A stretch of 64,000 bases of DNA from Sodalis glossinidius str. 'morsitans' (GTDB taxonomy: Bacteria; Pseudomonadota; Gammaproteobacteria; Enterobacterales; Enterobacteriaceae), in the NCBI RefSeq assembly GCF_000010085.1, contig NC_007712.1, positions 1,984,001 to 2,048,000 of the forward strand. Direction: 5' to 3'. The position numbers and the translations under genes are program-made. This document shows positions 1 through 7,502 of the stretch, piece by piece. The notes under the pieces are model-generated. The model was given only the letters and a program-made list of their open reading frames with translations. It was not told the origin of the DNA and searched no databases. Position 1 is the stretch's first letter. Each line of letters opens with the position of its first letter.

Positions 1-1
1 C

Positions 2-373
2 GAGTGGTGCCAGCAGGGTAACTCACAACACGCCGGGCTACCCACGGCAGAGCAGCTCTACAGCGAGTTTCTGACCTACTGCAAGCGCCGTGGTGACTAC
101 GAGTGTGCTGAGGATTATCCCTGGAAGTCCGCCGCTCTGTACTGGCTGGTAACGGACCTTTTCGACGCCATGCGGCGATACCGCCTGACGGACGAAGAAG
201 TTAGGAAAAAATCGGAACCATTGTTGTCAAAAATGGAAAATCGGTTAGGCCGTGGTGATGTCATTCCGGCACCTGTTAAACGCATTGCGCCGCCGAGGCA
301 TCCATCAGGCCCCACGCCAGCCGAATTGCTGTATGCCAAATGCCAGCAGCGCAAGGAGGCTGGGCTGATATGA
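2..373 (+). CDS. Phage replication protein P (lambda P-like helicase loader), 5' truncated by window
   Basis: The frame is open from base 2, so the N-terminus lies outside the window. The visible 123 residues match the C-terminal half of the lambda P family, the protein that brings host DnaB helicase to the phage origin: a YCKRRGDY segment, then PWKSAALYWLV, and a basic tail with VIPAPVKRI. A gene of the same family occurs again at 55815-56459 in the third prophage. The stop overlaps the next start (ATGA at 370-373), so the two are probably translationally coupled. The family assignment is from memory of lambda P and is fairly secure. Confidence 0.8.
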   Translation, partial: EWCQQGNSQHAGLPTAEQLYSEFLTYCKRRGDYECAEDYPWKSAALYWLVTDLFDAMRRYRLTDEEVRKKSEPLLSKMENRLGRGDVIPAPVKRIAPPRHPSGPTPAELLYAKCQQRKEAGLI

Positions 374-630
374 AAGCAGTCGCTAACCATATCGTCAATA
401 CCCGACAGGTATTGGGTGCTCCGGTATTGTCGCTGATGGCATGGGTTCATCAAGTGCGCCGGTGGTGCGTATTACGCCATCTCAGGCGGCTTTGGGAAGA
501 TAATCAACACCTGCGCCAGATTGCCCGCGAACGTCACTGGGATTTGGTCCTGAGCGCATTCAATACTGAATACAACTATCGTTTTATCAAGGCGGAGGCC
601 CGTGCCCGCCAGCAGAAGGGAATTTTATAA
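370..630 (+). CDS. Hypothetical phage early protein (86 aa)
   Basis: I do not recognise this protein. I chose the ATG at 370 because it overlaps the stop of the upstream P gene (ATGA); an upstream in-frame start at 340 would lie inside that gene. The product is basic and rich in Trp and Arg, with no signal peptide or membrane segment. It lies in a tight rightward operon between the replication gene and a winged-helix protein, a position often used in lambdoid phages for small accessory genes of the nin type. Function unknown. Confidence 0.55.
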   Translation: MKAVANHIVNTRQVLGAPVLSLMAWVHQVRRWCVLRHLRRLWEDNQHLRQIARERHWDLVLSAFNTEYNYRFIKAEARARQQKGIL

Positions 631-632
631 AC

Positions 633-989
633 ATGACCCAGTGCCGAACCAGAGAAAAACTCAAGCGGCAGGTTCTCGATTATATCAAAGCGAATGACGG
701 AACGAATCGCCTTGATCTGGCTGCCGCGTTGCATACCGATGGCTCCAATATCAGCAAGGTTATTCGCGAGCTGCTCGCTGAGAAAAAGGTGTTTCGTTCC
801 CGTGGGTTGAAGGGCTTTGTTTGCTTCCACAGTAGCGCGGAACGATGTGAAATTTTCAATACGCTCAATGAAGAAAATCGTCCGGGGATCGTCGAGGAAT
901 ATTGCCGAAACAGCCTTGTTTACCGGTTCGATAAATTACTACTGGCGGTGAGAAAAAATGATAGTCAGCCAAACGCCAAAAGCGTGTAA
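633..989 (+). CDS. Small winged-helix-like phage protein (118 aa)
   Basis: The gene starts two bases after the previous stop. Residues 8-55 (KLKRQVLDYI, then TNRLDLAAALHTDGSNISKVIRELLAEKKV) read like a winged-helix DNA-binding fold: a recognition helix followed by a basic wing with RSRGLKGF. The 3' end overlaps the methylase gene by 32 bases. It may be a transcription regulator of the early operon, but I know no named homologue, so the role is inferred from fold-like pattern only. Confidence 0.55.
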   Translation: MTQCRTREKLKRQVLDYIKANDGTNRLDLAAALHTDGSNISKVIRELLAEKKVFRSRGLKGFVCFHSSAERCEIFNTLNEENRPGIVEEYCRNSLVYRFDKLLLAVRKNDSQPNAKSV

Positions 990-1491
990 GGACAGATGGC
1001 AAACGCCGGTCGAGATATTCCGTGCGCTGGATGCAGAGTTCAGGTTCTGCCTTGATGCTGCCGCCAACCACGACAACACCCTGTGTCGCTGCTATCTGAC
1101 CGAAGAGGATGATGCCCTGAGTTGCGACTGGTACACCCGGGGGGCGATTTTCTGCAACCCGCCCTACAGCAACATCACGCCGTGGGTCAGGAAGGCCGCC
1201 GAGCAGTGCGTGGTACAGCAGCAGACGATTGTGATGCTGCTTCCCTCCGATACCTCAACGGGGTGGTTCAGGCTGGGGTTGGAAAGTGTGGACGAGGTAC
1301 GCGTTATCACTGGGGGCAGGTTGTCGTTCATCAGCGCTGCAACCGGGGTGTGCGGCAAGAACGGCAATAGCAAGGGGAGCCTGTTGTTTATCTGGAGGCC
1401 GTTCTTCAAAAATCGTTGTCAGTTCACCACGGTAGACAAAAGCGATCTTATTCGCATCGGGACTGAAGTGGTACGCAAAGTTGCAGCGTGA
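958..1491 (+). CDS. Phage DNA N-6-adenine methyltransferase
   Basis: This 177-residue protein fits the small phage Dam family, which methylates adenine N6 using S-adenosylmethionine. The catalytic NPPY motif is at residues 67-70 and intact. The N-terminal KDRWQTPVEIFRALDAEF and the following LDAAAN are the usual family opening. Such enzymes may protect the phage from host restriction or modulate its regulation. It sits in the early operon with replication and recombination genes. A second, unrelated DpnM-type methylase remnant occurs at 46376-46983, with a damaged motif. Confidence 0.88.
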   Translation: MIVSQTPKACKDRWQTPVEIFRALDAEFRFCLDAAANHDNTLCRCYLTEEDDALSCDWYTRGAIFCNPPYSNITPWVRKAAEQCVVQQQTIVMLLPSDTSTGWFRLGLESVDEVRVITGGRLSFISAATGVCGKNGNSKGSLLFIWRPFFKNRCQFTTVDKSDLIRIGTEVVRKVAA

Positions 1492-1588
1492 AAAAAGCCG
1501 TACGGCGCGTTTTGCGGAAAGGAGTACCGTCAACAATTTGCTAACGGCCAAGTCAATTTTAACTTAAATATTCATGCGAGGTATCAAC

Positions 1589-2314
1589 GTGATTCATAAT
1601 AATTTATCAGTTAATCATAGCATTGTCACTGATAGAAGCATCGATAGCCAATCATTGCTTGAGATGGTCAATTCGGCGCGCAAGGAGTATGGCGAGAAGC
1701 CTATTCGTAACAACGACTTTATCAGTCGCGTCAAAGATGAACTTGAGGGCGAGACCTACGAAATTTTCGTAGGTCAAAAAAACGGCGCTGATATTGAAAT
1801 TATCCATATGACCCTCAAGCAAGCTCTACGCGTTGCAGCGCGTGAATCCAAAGCGGTTCGCCGCTCGCTGATTGATAAGCTGGAGCAACAGAGTTCGTCG
1901 CAAAGCCCCAATGAAATCATTGCGGCTATGGCACTGGCTAACGTCGTCCAGGAGCGCCGCCTGAAATCGGTGGAAACGCAAGTCGAGCAGGTTGCCGAGG
2001 AAATCGACCATATCAAGCAAGGCACTATCCCCGCCGGTTATCAGGGCTACAGCTATCTACAAGCCACTTACGGCCTCAGCAACGCCAAAAGCAAGCAGCT
2101 GGTCATGGCGTGGGGTGTCCCGCATAAAAAGGTTCCCCATGTTGCGCCGGGCGGTCAGGTTACACAAATGTCCGTTGTTCAGGAAGCTGTTTTCGTTTCC
2201 GCATTGAACCGTATGATGTACGAGGCGGAGCAGCGTGGCACACAGCGGTATCACCCGAAAATGGGCCGCTTTTCTATTGCCGGATGGGACATCCCAAAAG
2301 GCGATAGTAAGTGA
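1589..2314 (+). CDS. Phage antirepressor/regulator-like protein
   Basis: The N-terminal 90 residues (SLLEMVNSARKEYGEK, then IRNNDFISRVKDEL and a MTLKQALRVAARESKAVRRSLIDKLE segment) resemble the N-terminal domain of Rha/antirepressor-type phage regulators. A charged central part (about 95-150) may form a coiled coil. The C-terminal part (GYSYLQATYGLSNAKSKQLVMAWG) could be a second DNA-binding unit. I prefer the GTG at 1589, which has GAGGT six bases upstream; an ATG at 1574 is also possible. It would act in lysogeny control or replication. Moderate certainty on family, low on role. Confidence 0.55.
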   Translation: MIHNNLSVNHSIVTDRSIDSQSLLEMVNSARKEYGEKPIRNNDFISRVKDELEGETYEIFVGQKNGADIEIIHMTLKQALRVAARESKAVRRSLIDKLEQQSSSQSPNEIIAAMALANVVQERRLKSVETQVEQVAEEIDHIKQGTIPAGYQGYSYLQATYGLSNAKSKQLVMAWGVPHKKVPHVAPGGQVTQMSVVQEAVFVSALNRMMYEAEQRGTQRYHPKMGRFSIAGWDIPKGDSK

Positions 2315-2679
2315 ATTTGACCCTTCCGTTTCCACCGAGCGTTAATGGCTACTGGCGAGCACCGAACCGGGGAAAACTTGCAGGTCGGCATCTTGTCAGT
2401 GAGCGGGGCAGAAAGTATCGGGCTGAGGCGGTTGCGGAAATTCTTGAGCAGCTTCGCGGTATGCCTCAGCCTGTAACGGGAGATTTAGCCGTATCGGTAA
2501 CACTCTGCCCACCGAGCAGAGCAAAGCGGGATCTTGATAATTATTTTAAGGCATTGTTTGATTCAGTGACCAATGCAGGGATCTGGATTGACGACAGTCA
2601 GATCAAAAAGCTTGAAGCCGAGTGGGGGCCAGTGACGAAGGGTGGTAGAGTGTACCTTTCTATTGTTGAAACGCCATGA
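2311..2679 (+). CDS. rusA: RusA-family Holliday junction endonuclease
   Basis: 122 residues, the usual RusA size. It carries the family opening (LTLPFPPSVNGYWR), the conserved KRDLDNYFKALFDSV stretch with its essential aspartates, and IWIDDSQIKKLEAEWG, where further catalytic aspartates lie. RusA resolves Holliday junctions made during phage recombination and replication. It starts at GTG 2311, overlapping the stop of the upstream gene (GTGA), so it is probably coupled to it. No damage is visible. Confidence 0.9.
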   Translation: MNLTLPFPPSVNGYWRAPNRGKLAGRHLVSERGRKYRAEAVAEILEQLRGMPQPVTGDLAVSVTLCPPSRAKRDLDNYFKALFDSVTNAGIWIDDSQIKKLEAEWGPVTKGGRVYLSIVETP

Positions 2680-2712
2680 AATTTAACAAATGTATGAGTA
2701 AGGTAATGATTT

Positions 2713-2916
2713 ATGGCCGATAGTATCGATATAGCCAGCCAGAACGAAGAAGCATTTCGTCAGCATGTGATAGCGAATCATCGTGGTGAGCCTTTGCCGC
2801 TTACCGGGCGGTGCTACAACTGCGGAGATCCGACAGAGGGTAATTTCTGCTGCAAAGAATGCGGGGAAGATTGGGAAAAGCGAAAATATTTTGAAAACCA
2901 GAAAATTAAAGAGTAA
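2713..2916 (+). CDS. Small four-cysteine zinc-ribbon phage protein
   Basis: 67 residues. The core RCYNCGDPTEGNFCCKECG offers two Cys-x2-Cys pairs, a zinc ribbon of the kind found in small phage DksA/TraR-like or DUF2116-like proteins. It ends in a lysine-rich tail. The start has AAGG nine bases upstream. It could bind RNA polymerase or DNA, but the sequence does not decide this. Its place between rusA and the SSB-like gene suggests early expression. Confidence 0.65.
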   Translation: MADSIDIASQNEEAFRQHVIANHRGEPLPLTGRCYNCGDPTEGNFCCKECGEDWEKRKYFENQKIKE

Positions 2917-3009
2917 ATGTAAACTATTATCTCTGACGCTCAATCGCGGCACCGCAACTTGCAGCAACTATAAATTTACCAGCATTCGAAATCTCAAGGA
3001 AACTGTATC

Positions 3010-3606
3010 ATGAGCAAAACCTTGTTCACTTATGACGAATCAGCAGCCGTATCAGCCGGGCAGAGCAACTTTATCAAGGAGTCCGGCGCTTACGTTATCA
3101 CCATCGAGGAAGCCAAAGTAGTGAAAAGTCAAAATGGTGCAACGTTCATTGAATTTTCAGGCGAATCAGCAGACGGCCACCTCATCCAATACCTTTCCGT
3201 TTGTATCAACAAGAAAGATGGCTCCGCCAATGCCTACGGCGTTAACATGATTCAAGCCATCATGGGCTGTACCGAAGTCAAAAGCATTAGCGAAAAGATG
3301 CTCAGTACCAGCCAAACTATCGTTCCTGAGTTCGCTGGAAAGCGTGTAGGGCTACTGTTGCAGAAGATTTTACGCACCAAGCAGGACGGCGGAGACACCT
3401 ACAACTTTGAAATTCGTATCCCGTTCTATCCTGATACGAAGCAGACTATCAAGGAACGTCTCGAAAGCCAGGATGCAAAGACTATCGATATGATGCTTTC
3501 CACGCTTAAGGACAAGGATGAGCGCCGTCATAACCCGCAATACAGCGGTTATCCATCTCAAGGCATACCGCCCGTCGATGCGTACGAGGATTCAATCCCG
3601 TTCTGA
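3010..3606 (+). CDS. Phage single-stranded-DNA-binding-like protein with SSB-type acidic tail
   Basis: 198 residues, preceded by AAGGA. Residues 20-135 look like a beta-rich OB-fold domain as in phage DUF669/SSB-like proteins (YVITIEEAKVVKS, FIEFSGES, KRVGLLLQKI). A low-complexity linker with PQYSGYPSQG follows. The protein ends in VDAYEDSIPF, very close to the DDDIPF tip by which bacterial SSB recruits partner enzymes. The position after rusA supports a role in replication or recombination. The tail is seen directly; the fold is inferred. Confidence 0.6.
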   Translation: MSKTLFTYDESAAVSAGQSNFIKESGAYVITIEEAKVVKSQNGATFIEFSGESADGHLIQYLSVCINKKDGSANAYGVNMIQAIMGCTEVKSISEKMLSTSQTIVPEFAGKRVGLLLQKILRTKQDGGDTYNFEIRIPFYPDTKQTIKERLESQDAKTIDMMLSTLKDKDERRHNPQYSGYPSQGIPPVDAYEDSIPF

Positions 3607-3642
3607 AGATAATTTGGGGTTGGGCGTGGGTTGTTGAGAAGG

Positions 3643-4038
3643 TTAAATGAGAATTTTGACGAGTGTGACCGCAATTCCAAGAAGTGCCGTCATCATGGCA
3701 GCCATCTTAATGAGCAACCACGTTGATATGCTTTCAACGTCCTTACGCAAAAGGGCTATCTGTGTCGCCGTTTCTTTTCTGGCATCGGCGATTTGGGTGT
3801 CGGTCTTTTCAAAGCGAAACTCAATCTCTTTACGTACATCTTCAAGATCGCGCTTGACGGCTGTAACTTCGGATAAAACGTCTTTTTTAGCATCTTCAAG
3901 ATCGCGCTTTGTAGCAACGTCGGCCGCTTCATGCGATTCGCGTACCGCAAGCGAAATTGCCTTAGCCTGATCTTTCGGTAAACCGGCTGTCTCAAGCGTT
4001 TCGACGAATTTCAATGTATCAAATGCGACTTGGCCCAT
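3643..4038 (-). CDS. Coiled-coil protein with C-terminal membrane anchor (DUF1640-like)
   Basis: 131 residues, convergent with the SSB-like gene. It opens with MGQVAFDTLKFVETLETAGL and AKAISLAVRESHEAADVATKRDLE, typical of the DUF1640 coiled-coil family. A heptad-rich rod (about 45-100) with repeated KRDLED blocks follows, then a single hydrophobic C-terminal helix (WLLIKMAAMMTALLGIAVTLVKILI). It may be a membrane-tethered accessory gene expressed in the lysogen, since it opposes the lytic operons. Function unknown. A smaller protein of similar plan lies at 26830-27072. Confidence 0.65.
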   Translation of the reverse strand: MGQVAFDTLKFVETLETAGLPKDQAKAISLAVRESHEAADVATKRDLEDAKKDVLSEVTAVKRDLEDVRKEIEFRFEKTDTQIADARKETATQIALLRKDVESISTWLLIKMAAMMTALLGIAVTLVKILI

Positions 4039-4122
4039 GTGCGTATCCTCTTGGTGATGCAGGCAGTATAGCTGTCAGGGGCGTGGCAAGGCAACTTTGC
4101 GCCAACGATGCCACAGAGAATT

Positions 4123-4131
4123 TGCTATAAT
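4123..4131 (+). promoter_or_regulatory. Candidate extended -10 promoter
   Basis: TGCTATAAT lies in the divergent gap between the coiled-coil gene and the small genes at 4199 and 4330. It is an extended -10 with no good -35. Inverted repeats follow in the presumed leader (GCCAG...CTGGC and GCCGTC...GACGGC). It could start the transcript that leads into the structural genes. Confidence 0.45.
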
Positions 4132-4198
4132 CACCACGCCAGCCTGAACAACTGGCCTCCCTAATCCAACTGCTGTGCCGTCCAACCCAGGGGTTAAG

Positions 4199-4340
4199 AT
4201 GGCGCAGACGGCATATCAAAAAACGAGACCTACCACACTGACCACGGCGACAGCCGAGGCCGGCGGCTTGTTGCAATCGATAAAAACACGCTCTCAGGGT
4301 CGCGCGCACGCGCGTTTTGGGGGGACACCGTGCCGGTAGT
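4199..4340 (+). CDS. Possible small basic protein (46 aa) coupled to the HTH gene
   Basis: An open frame starts at ATG 4199 with AGGGG five bases upstream and ends 11 bases inside the next gene, which starts at GTG 4330. The product is basic and Thr/Ala-rich (MAQTAYQKTRPTTL...). The good ribosome site and the overlap argue for translation, coupled to the HTH gene. I know no homologue, so it may be only a leader peptide. Confidence 0.35.
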
Positions 4341-4596
4341 TGCAACGGTCAAAACCGACTGGTTTCGGGTGATAAACGACATTACCCGCGCCGGCATTCC
4401 GTTACAGGAAATCGCCAGAGAGCTGGACGTGTCCAAGTCTGCGATTATTGGCTGGAAGCAGGGCGCGGCACCTAATCATCACACCGGCGAGGCACTGATT
4501 GATTTCTGGTGTTATGTCACGCATCGCCAGCGCACAGAGCTGCCCGTGCAGGTATCATCGCGGCGCTTTGTGTACGCCTGGCGCAACAAACGCTAG
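4330..4596 (+). CDS. Small helix-turn-helix protein, candidate regulator of the structural operons
   Basis: 88 residues from GTG 4330. Residues 12-40 (VINDITRAGIPLQEIARELDVSKSAIIGWKQG) fit a helix-turn-helix of the XRE/homeodomain-like kind, with IARELDVSKSAI as the turn and recognition helix. The tail is basic. It is the last gene before the first copy of the palindrome shared by the structural region (4623-4638). A regulator that binds that palindrome is therefore an attractive guess. Small HTH proteins at this position in other phages can also belong to the packaging module. Confidence 0.6.
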   Translation: MPVVATVKTDWFRVINDITRAGIPLQEIARELDVSKSAIIGWKQGAAPNHHTGEALIDFWCYVTHRQRTELPVQVSSRRFVYAWRNKR

Positions 4597-4622
4597 CCCC
4601 CCTCTTCCGCAACAGCGCATTT

Positions 4623-4638
4623 GGTCGGGATCCTGACC
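4623..4638. repeat. Dispersed palindrome, copy 1
   Basis: GGTCGGGATCCTGACC, a near-perfect palindrome around GGATCC, 50 bases before the start at 4688 and after the HTH gene. Four further copies in this prophage share the sequence to within two bases. Confidence 0.75.
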
Positions 4639-4687
4639 GGGTATCCCTTTCACACTGGTGGCTCTATTATCGACAGGAGCCACGACA

Positions 4688-5113
4688 ATGGCACGAAAAA
4701 GAAAAGCCGTCGAAATCCCGGGGCAGGAGTCCACAACCGCCGCAGAGGTTGCTACAGACGAACAGGCGGGCAATGAAGCATTGCCTGAGGGTGTCGGCAC
4801 TGCCGATGAGCAGACCGTGCAGCAGAGGGGTTCTGCACTGCCAGACAGCACCGCACAGGCTGAGCGTAACGCTATCCTGTCCACGCTTGACGAGCCGGCC
4901 GCAGCCATCATCACCCGCTTTGAAGCCCTGGGCTTTACCGATATGGTCGAGCAGAAGCTAACCGATAATCTCTCTTTCCTCGAACTCGTTAAAAAGGCCA
5001 CCACGGCAGCCGCCGCCGCGCCGCTTGGGGTTGTGACGAATGAAGAGGGTAAACGTCAGCCCGTACTGGGTAAGCCGATTTTAACGGAACACGGCTGGCA
5101 CGTGCCGGGCTAA
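4688..5113 (+). CDS. Hypothetical phage protein at the head of the structural region (141 aa)
   Basis: I chose ATG 4688 because AGGAG lies ten bases upstream; an in-frame GTG at 4658 has no ribosome site. The N-terminus is basic (MARKRKAVEIPG). An acidic, Ala/Glu-rich stretch follows (20-60), then an ordered part (AERNAILSTLDEPAAAIITRFEALGF). The C-terminus (GKPILTEHGWHVPG) is reminiscent of small phage head proteins. It may be a packaging or head accessory protein; I do not recognise the family. Confidence 0.55.
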   Translation: MARKRKAVEIPGQESTTAAEVATDEQAGNEALPEGVGTADEQTVQQRGSALPDSTAQAERNAILSTLDEPAAAIITRFEALGFTDMVEQKLTDNLSFLELVKKATTAAAAAPLGVVTNEEGKRQPVLGKPILTEHGWHVPG

Positions 5114-5123
5114 GGAGAGCGTG

Positions 5124-5372
5124 ATGTGTGGAGGGAGTGCACCCCAGGTCGTACGAACGGATCCGCAGGCTGAAGCCAATGCGGCGGCAGACGCAGCGGC
5201 AAAGGCGGCGAACGCAGCGGCAAAGGCGGCGAACGCAGATACCGCCGCGCGCAAGAAACGCAAGAAAAGCTCGTCTTTGCTGGCCAGTGGTGCAGAAGGG
5301 GCCGCGGACTCAGGCAGCTCTTTGTTGTCTTCGGGCGCGCAGCCTGCGCAGAAAAAGGCATTAGGGGCGTAA
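5124..5372 (+). CDS. Hypothetical Ala/Lys-rich phage protein (82 aa)
   Basis: Starts at ATG 5124 behind AGGAGA. It opens MCGGSAPQVV and then runs into an alanine-rich segment built on a duplicated 21-base unit (5191-5211 and 5212-5232) encoding AKAANA-type repeats, followed by a basic patch and a Ser/Gly-rich tail. The MCGG start recalls the MCTG start of the internal virion protein at 12498. It lies just before the portal gene. Function unknown. Confidence 0.5.
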   Translation: MCGGSAPQVVRTDPQAEANAAADAAAKAANAAAKAANADTAARKKRKKSSSLLASGAEGAADSGSSLLSSGAQPAQKKALGA

Positions 5373-5375
5373 CGA

Positions 5376-7001
5376 ATGGATGAACTTGCCGTCAAGCTGA
5401 TTACGCGTGCTGATACGCTAAAATCCCACCGCCAGCGGCATGAAAGCGTCTGGCGCGAGTGCTACGACTACACCTATCCGTTGCGTGGCGCCGGCTTTTC
5501 GGCTGACGTGCTGGACGCACAGAGCGCCAAGTCGAAGGTGGCGAAGCTGCTGGACGGCACCGCCACCGACAGCGCCCGCATGCTGGCCTCGGCGCTTATG
5601 TCTGGCATGACGCCGGCGAATGCGCAATGGCTAAACCTTGATAGCGAATCGTTGCCGGATGACGCTAAAGCGTGGCTATCAGGCTGCGCGACTCTGGTTT
5701 GGGAAAATATTCACGCAGCCAATTTTGACGCGGAAGGCTATGAGGCGAATCTTGACGTCGTGTGCGCGGGCTGGTTCGTGCTGTACATCGACGAGAACCG
5801 GGAGGAGGGCGGCTATATGTTCCAGCAGTGGCCGCTATCGCAATGCTACGTTGCGTCAACCCGCAAAGACGGCATTGTCGATACGATTTATCGCTGCTAT
5901 CAGATGACCGCCGAGCAGGCCATCGCTGAGTTCGGAGAGGCGGGCGTCAGCGAGAAAATACGCCGTGCTGCCAAGGATAAGCCGGATGACAAGTTTGATT
6001 TCCTGCACGCCATTTTCCCGCGTAAGAATTATGTAGTAAACGCCCGTTTGGCTAAGCATTTGCGCTTTGCCTCTTTTCACGTGGAGAGGCAAGGAAAGCG
6101 CATAGTGCGAGAATCGGGTTACCACGAATTCCCCGTTTGCGTACCGCGCTGGATGAAAATCTCTGGCGGCGCGTACGGCATTGGCCCGGTATATGACGCG
6201 TTGCCAGACTGCAAGGAGCTGAACGAAACCAAACGCATGGAGAAGGCCGCGCAGGATTTGGCCATTTCGGGCATGTGGATTGCCGAGGATGACGGTGTCA
6301 TCAATCCGTACTCCGTCAAGGTCGGCCCGCGCCGCATCATTGTGGCGAGCAGCGTGAACAGTATGAAGCCCTTGCTCACGGGGGCTGATTTTCATGTCGC
6401 GTTTACCGCAGAAGACCGCCTGCAGGCCAGCATTCGCAAAATCATGATGGCCGACCAGTTGCAGCCACAGGATGGCCCGGCGATGACCGCGACCGAAGTC
6501 CATGTCCGCGTGGCCCTGATCCGCCAACTGCTGGGGCCGGTCTACGGACGGTTTCAGGCTGAATACCTGCAACCGCTGGTTGAGCGCTGTTTCGGTATTG
6601 CCTTCCGCGCTGGCGTCTTCCCTGCTCCCCCGGACAGCATGCAAACCGCGCATTTTAATGTGCGCTATATCTCGCCGCTGGCCCGCGCACAGAAGCTGGA
6701 GGACGTGACTGCGATTGAGCGTCTTGGCGCGAACGTGGCGCAGCTCTCCCAGGTTAGCCCGGAGGTCGTAGACTTGGTGGACACCGATGAGGCCATGCGC
6801 GTGGTGGCCGATGCGCTGGGTGTACCGGCTAAGGTGATCCGCTCGGCGGCGGATGTCACCAGCCTACGCGACCAGCGCGCCAAGGCTCAGCAGCAGCAAG
6901 CGCAACAGCAGCTGATGATGCAGGCCGGGCAGGAGGCAGCCAGCGCCGCCGGTCAGGCCGCGGGGAGCGCAATGGGCCAAAGATTGGCGGGGGGACAATG
7001 A
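5376..7001 (+). CDS. Portal (head-tail connector) protein, T7 gp8-like
   Basis: 541 residues, the size of T7-type connectors. The opening (LITRADTLKSHRQRHESVWRECYDYTYPLRG), the LDGTATDSARMLASALMSGMTPANAQWL segment and a Gln/Ala-rich C-terminal tail are characteristic of podovirus head-tail connectors. Twelve copies would form the vertex ring through which DNA is packaged and ejected, and to which the tail adaptor attaches. The frame is unbroken. It overlaps the next gene by four bases (ATGA). Confidence 0.9.
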   Translation: MDELAVKLITRADTLKSHRQRHESVWRECYDYTYPLRGAGFSADVLDAQSAKSKVAKLLDGTATDSARMLASALMSGMTPANAQWLNLDSESLPDDAKAWLSGCATLVWENIHAANFDAEGYEANLDVVCAGWFVLYIDENREEGGYMFQQWPLSQCYVASTRKDGIVDTIYRCYQMTAEQAIAEFGEAGVSEKIRRAAKDKPDDKFDFLHAIFPRKNYVVNARLAKHLRFASFHVERQGKRIVRESGYHEFPVCVPRWMKISGGAYGIGPVYDALPDCKELNETKRMEKAAQDLAISGMWIAEDDGVINPYSVKVGPRRIIVASSVNSMKPLLTGADFHVAFTAEDRLQASIRKIMMADQLQPQDGPAMTATEVHVRVALIRQLLGPVYGRFQAEYLQPLVERCFGIAFRAGVFPAPPDSMQTAHFNVRYISPLARAQKLEDVTAIERLGANVAQLSQVSPEVVDLVDTDEAMRVVADALGVPAKVIRSAADVTSLRDQRAKAQQQQAQQQLMMQAGQEAASAAGQAAGSAMGQRLAGGQ

Positions 7002-7225
7002 GAAAACCCGTGCTACCGGGCGATTACAAACGCCTGTTTGAAGAGACGGCGGGCGGTCCTGAAGTGCTGGCGGAATTAGCCCGGCGATTCGGGCGCGCCG
7101 TCTACGTGGAGGGTGGCCCTGAGGGCGACCGCGCAACGTGCTACAGAGCCGGGCAGCGTGCCGTGCTCGATTTCATTCTCATGAGAATTAACCAGGCTGA
7201 CGGAGTCTACGACGATGGCGATTGA
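6998..7225 (+). CDS. Small phage protein, Bbp19-like (75 aa)
   Basis: Overlaps the portal stop (ATGA) and the next gene by 11 bases. The pattern YKRLFEETAGGPEVLAELARRFG followed by YRAGQRAVLDFILMRI matches my memory of the small Bbp19 family encoded next to the portal gene in Bordetella phage BPP-1 and relatives. Its role in virion assembly is unknown. Family call moderate. Confidence 0.55.
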   Translation: MRKPVLPGDYKRLFEETAGGPEVLAELARRFGRAVYVEGGPEGDRATCYRAGQRAVLDFILMRINQADGVYDDGD

Positions 7226-7490
7226 CATTGAACATACCGACAAGGGCGATAAGGTTATCGAAAAACCTGTCACAGTAAAAACCAGCACAGACCAGATAAC
7301 GGATGCGTCCACGACAGGGAAAGCACTGCTGACCGCGGGCAGCGCTGCGAATGCCCGCACCACGCTGGAAATAGTCACCGGTGCAGCGATTGCTGATCTT
7401 GCTGCGGGTGCTGACGTTGCAAAAATCGTCACCACGGTTAACGCCATTCTGGCCAGTTTACGTACCGCAAAAATTATCGCTTCAAGCTGA
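7215..7490 (+). CDS. Possible head decoration/fibre protein (91 aa)
   Basis: A small Thr/Ala-rich acidic protein. It has a beta-rich first half (KVIEKPVTVKTSTDQITDAS) and a helical second half (AAIADLAAGADVAKIVTTVNAILASL) resembling head-fibre-like proteins of other phages. It lies between portal and scaffold genes, where head decoration proteins are common. The match is weak and the role is inferred mainly from position. Confidence 0.4.
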   Translation: MAIDIEHTDKGDKVIEKPVTVKTSTDQITDASTTGKALLTAGSAANARTTLEIVTGAAIADLAAGADVAKIVTTVNAILASLRTAKIIASS

Positions 7491-7502
7491 GGGTTTTAAA
7501 CC

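Noticed and set aside
5856..6653. Long minus-strand frame (265 codons) opposite the portal gene.
   Set aside because: Its low-complexity His/Arg/Gln composition is typical of the complement of a GC-rich gene. The portal on the plus strand is certain and leaves no room for it.
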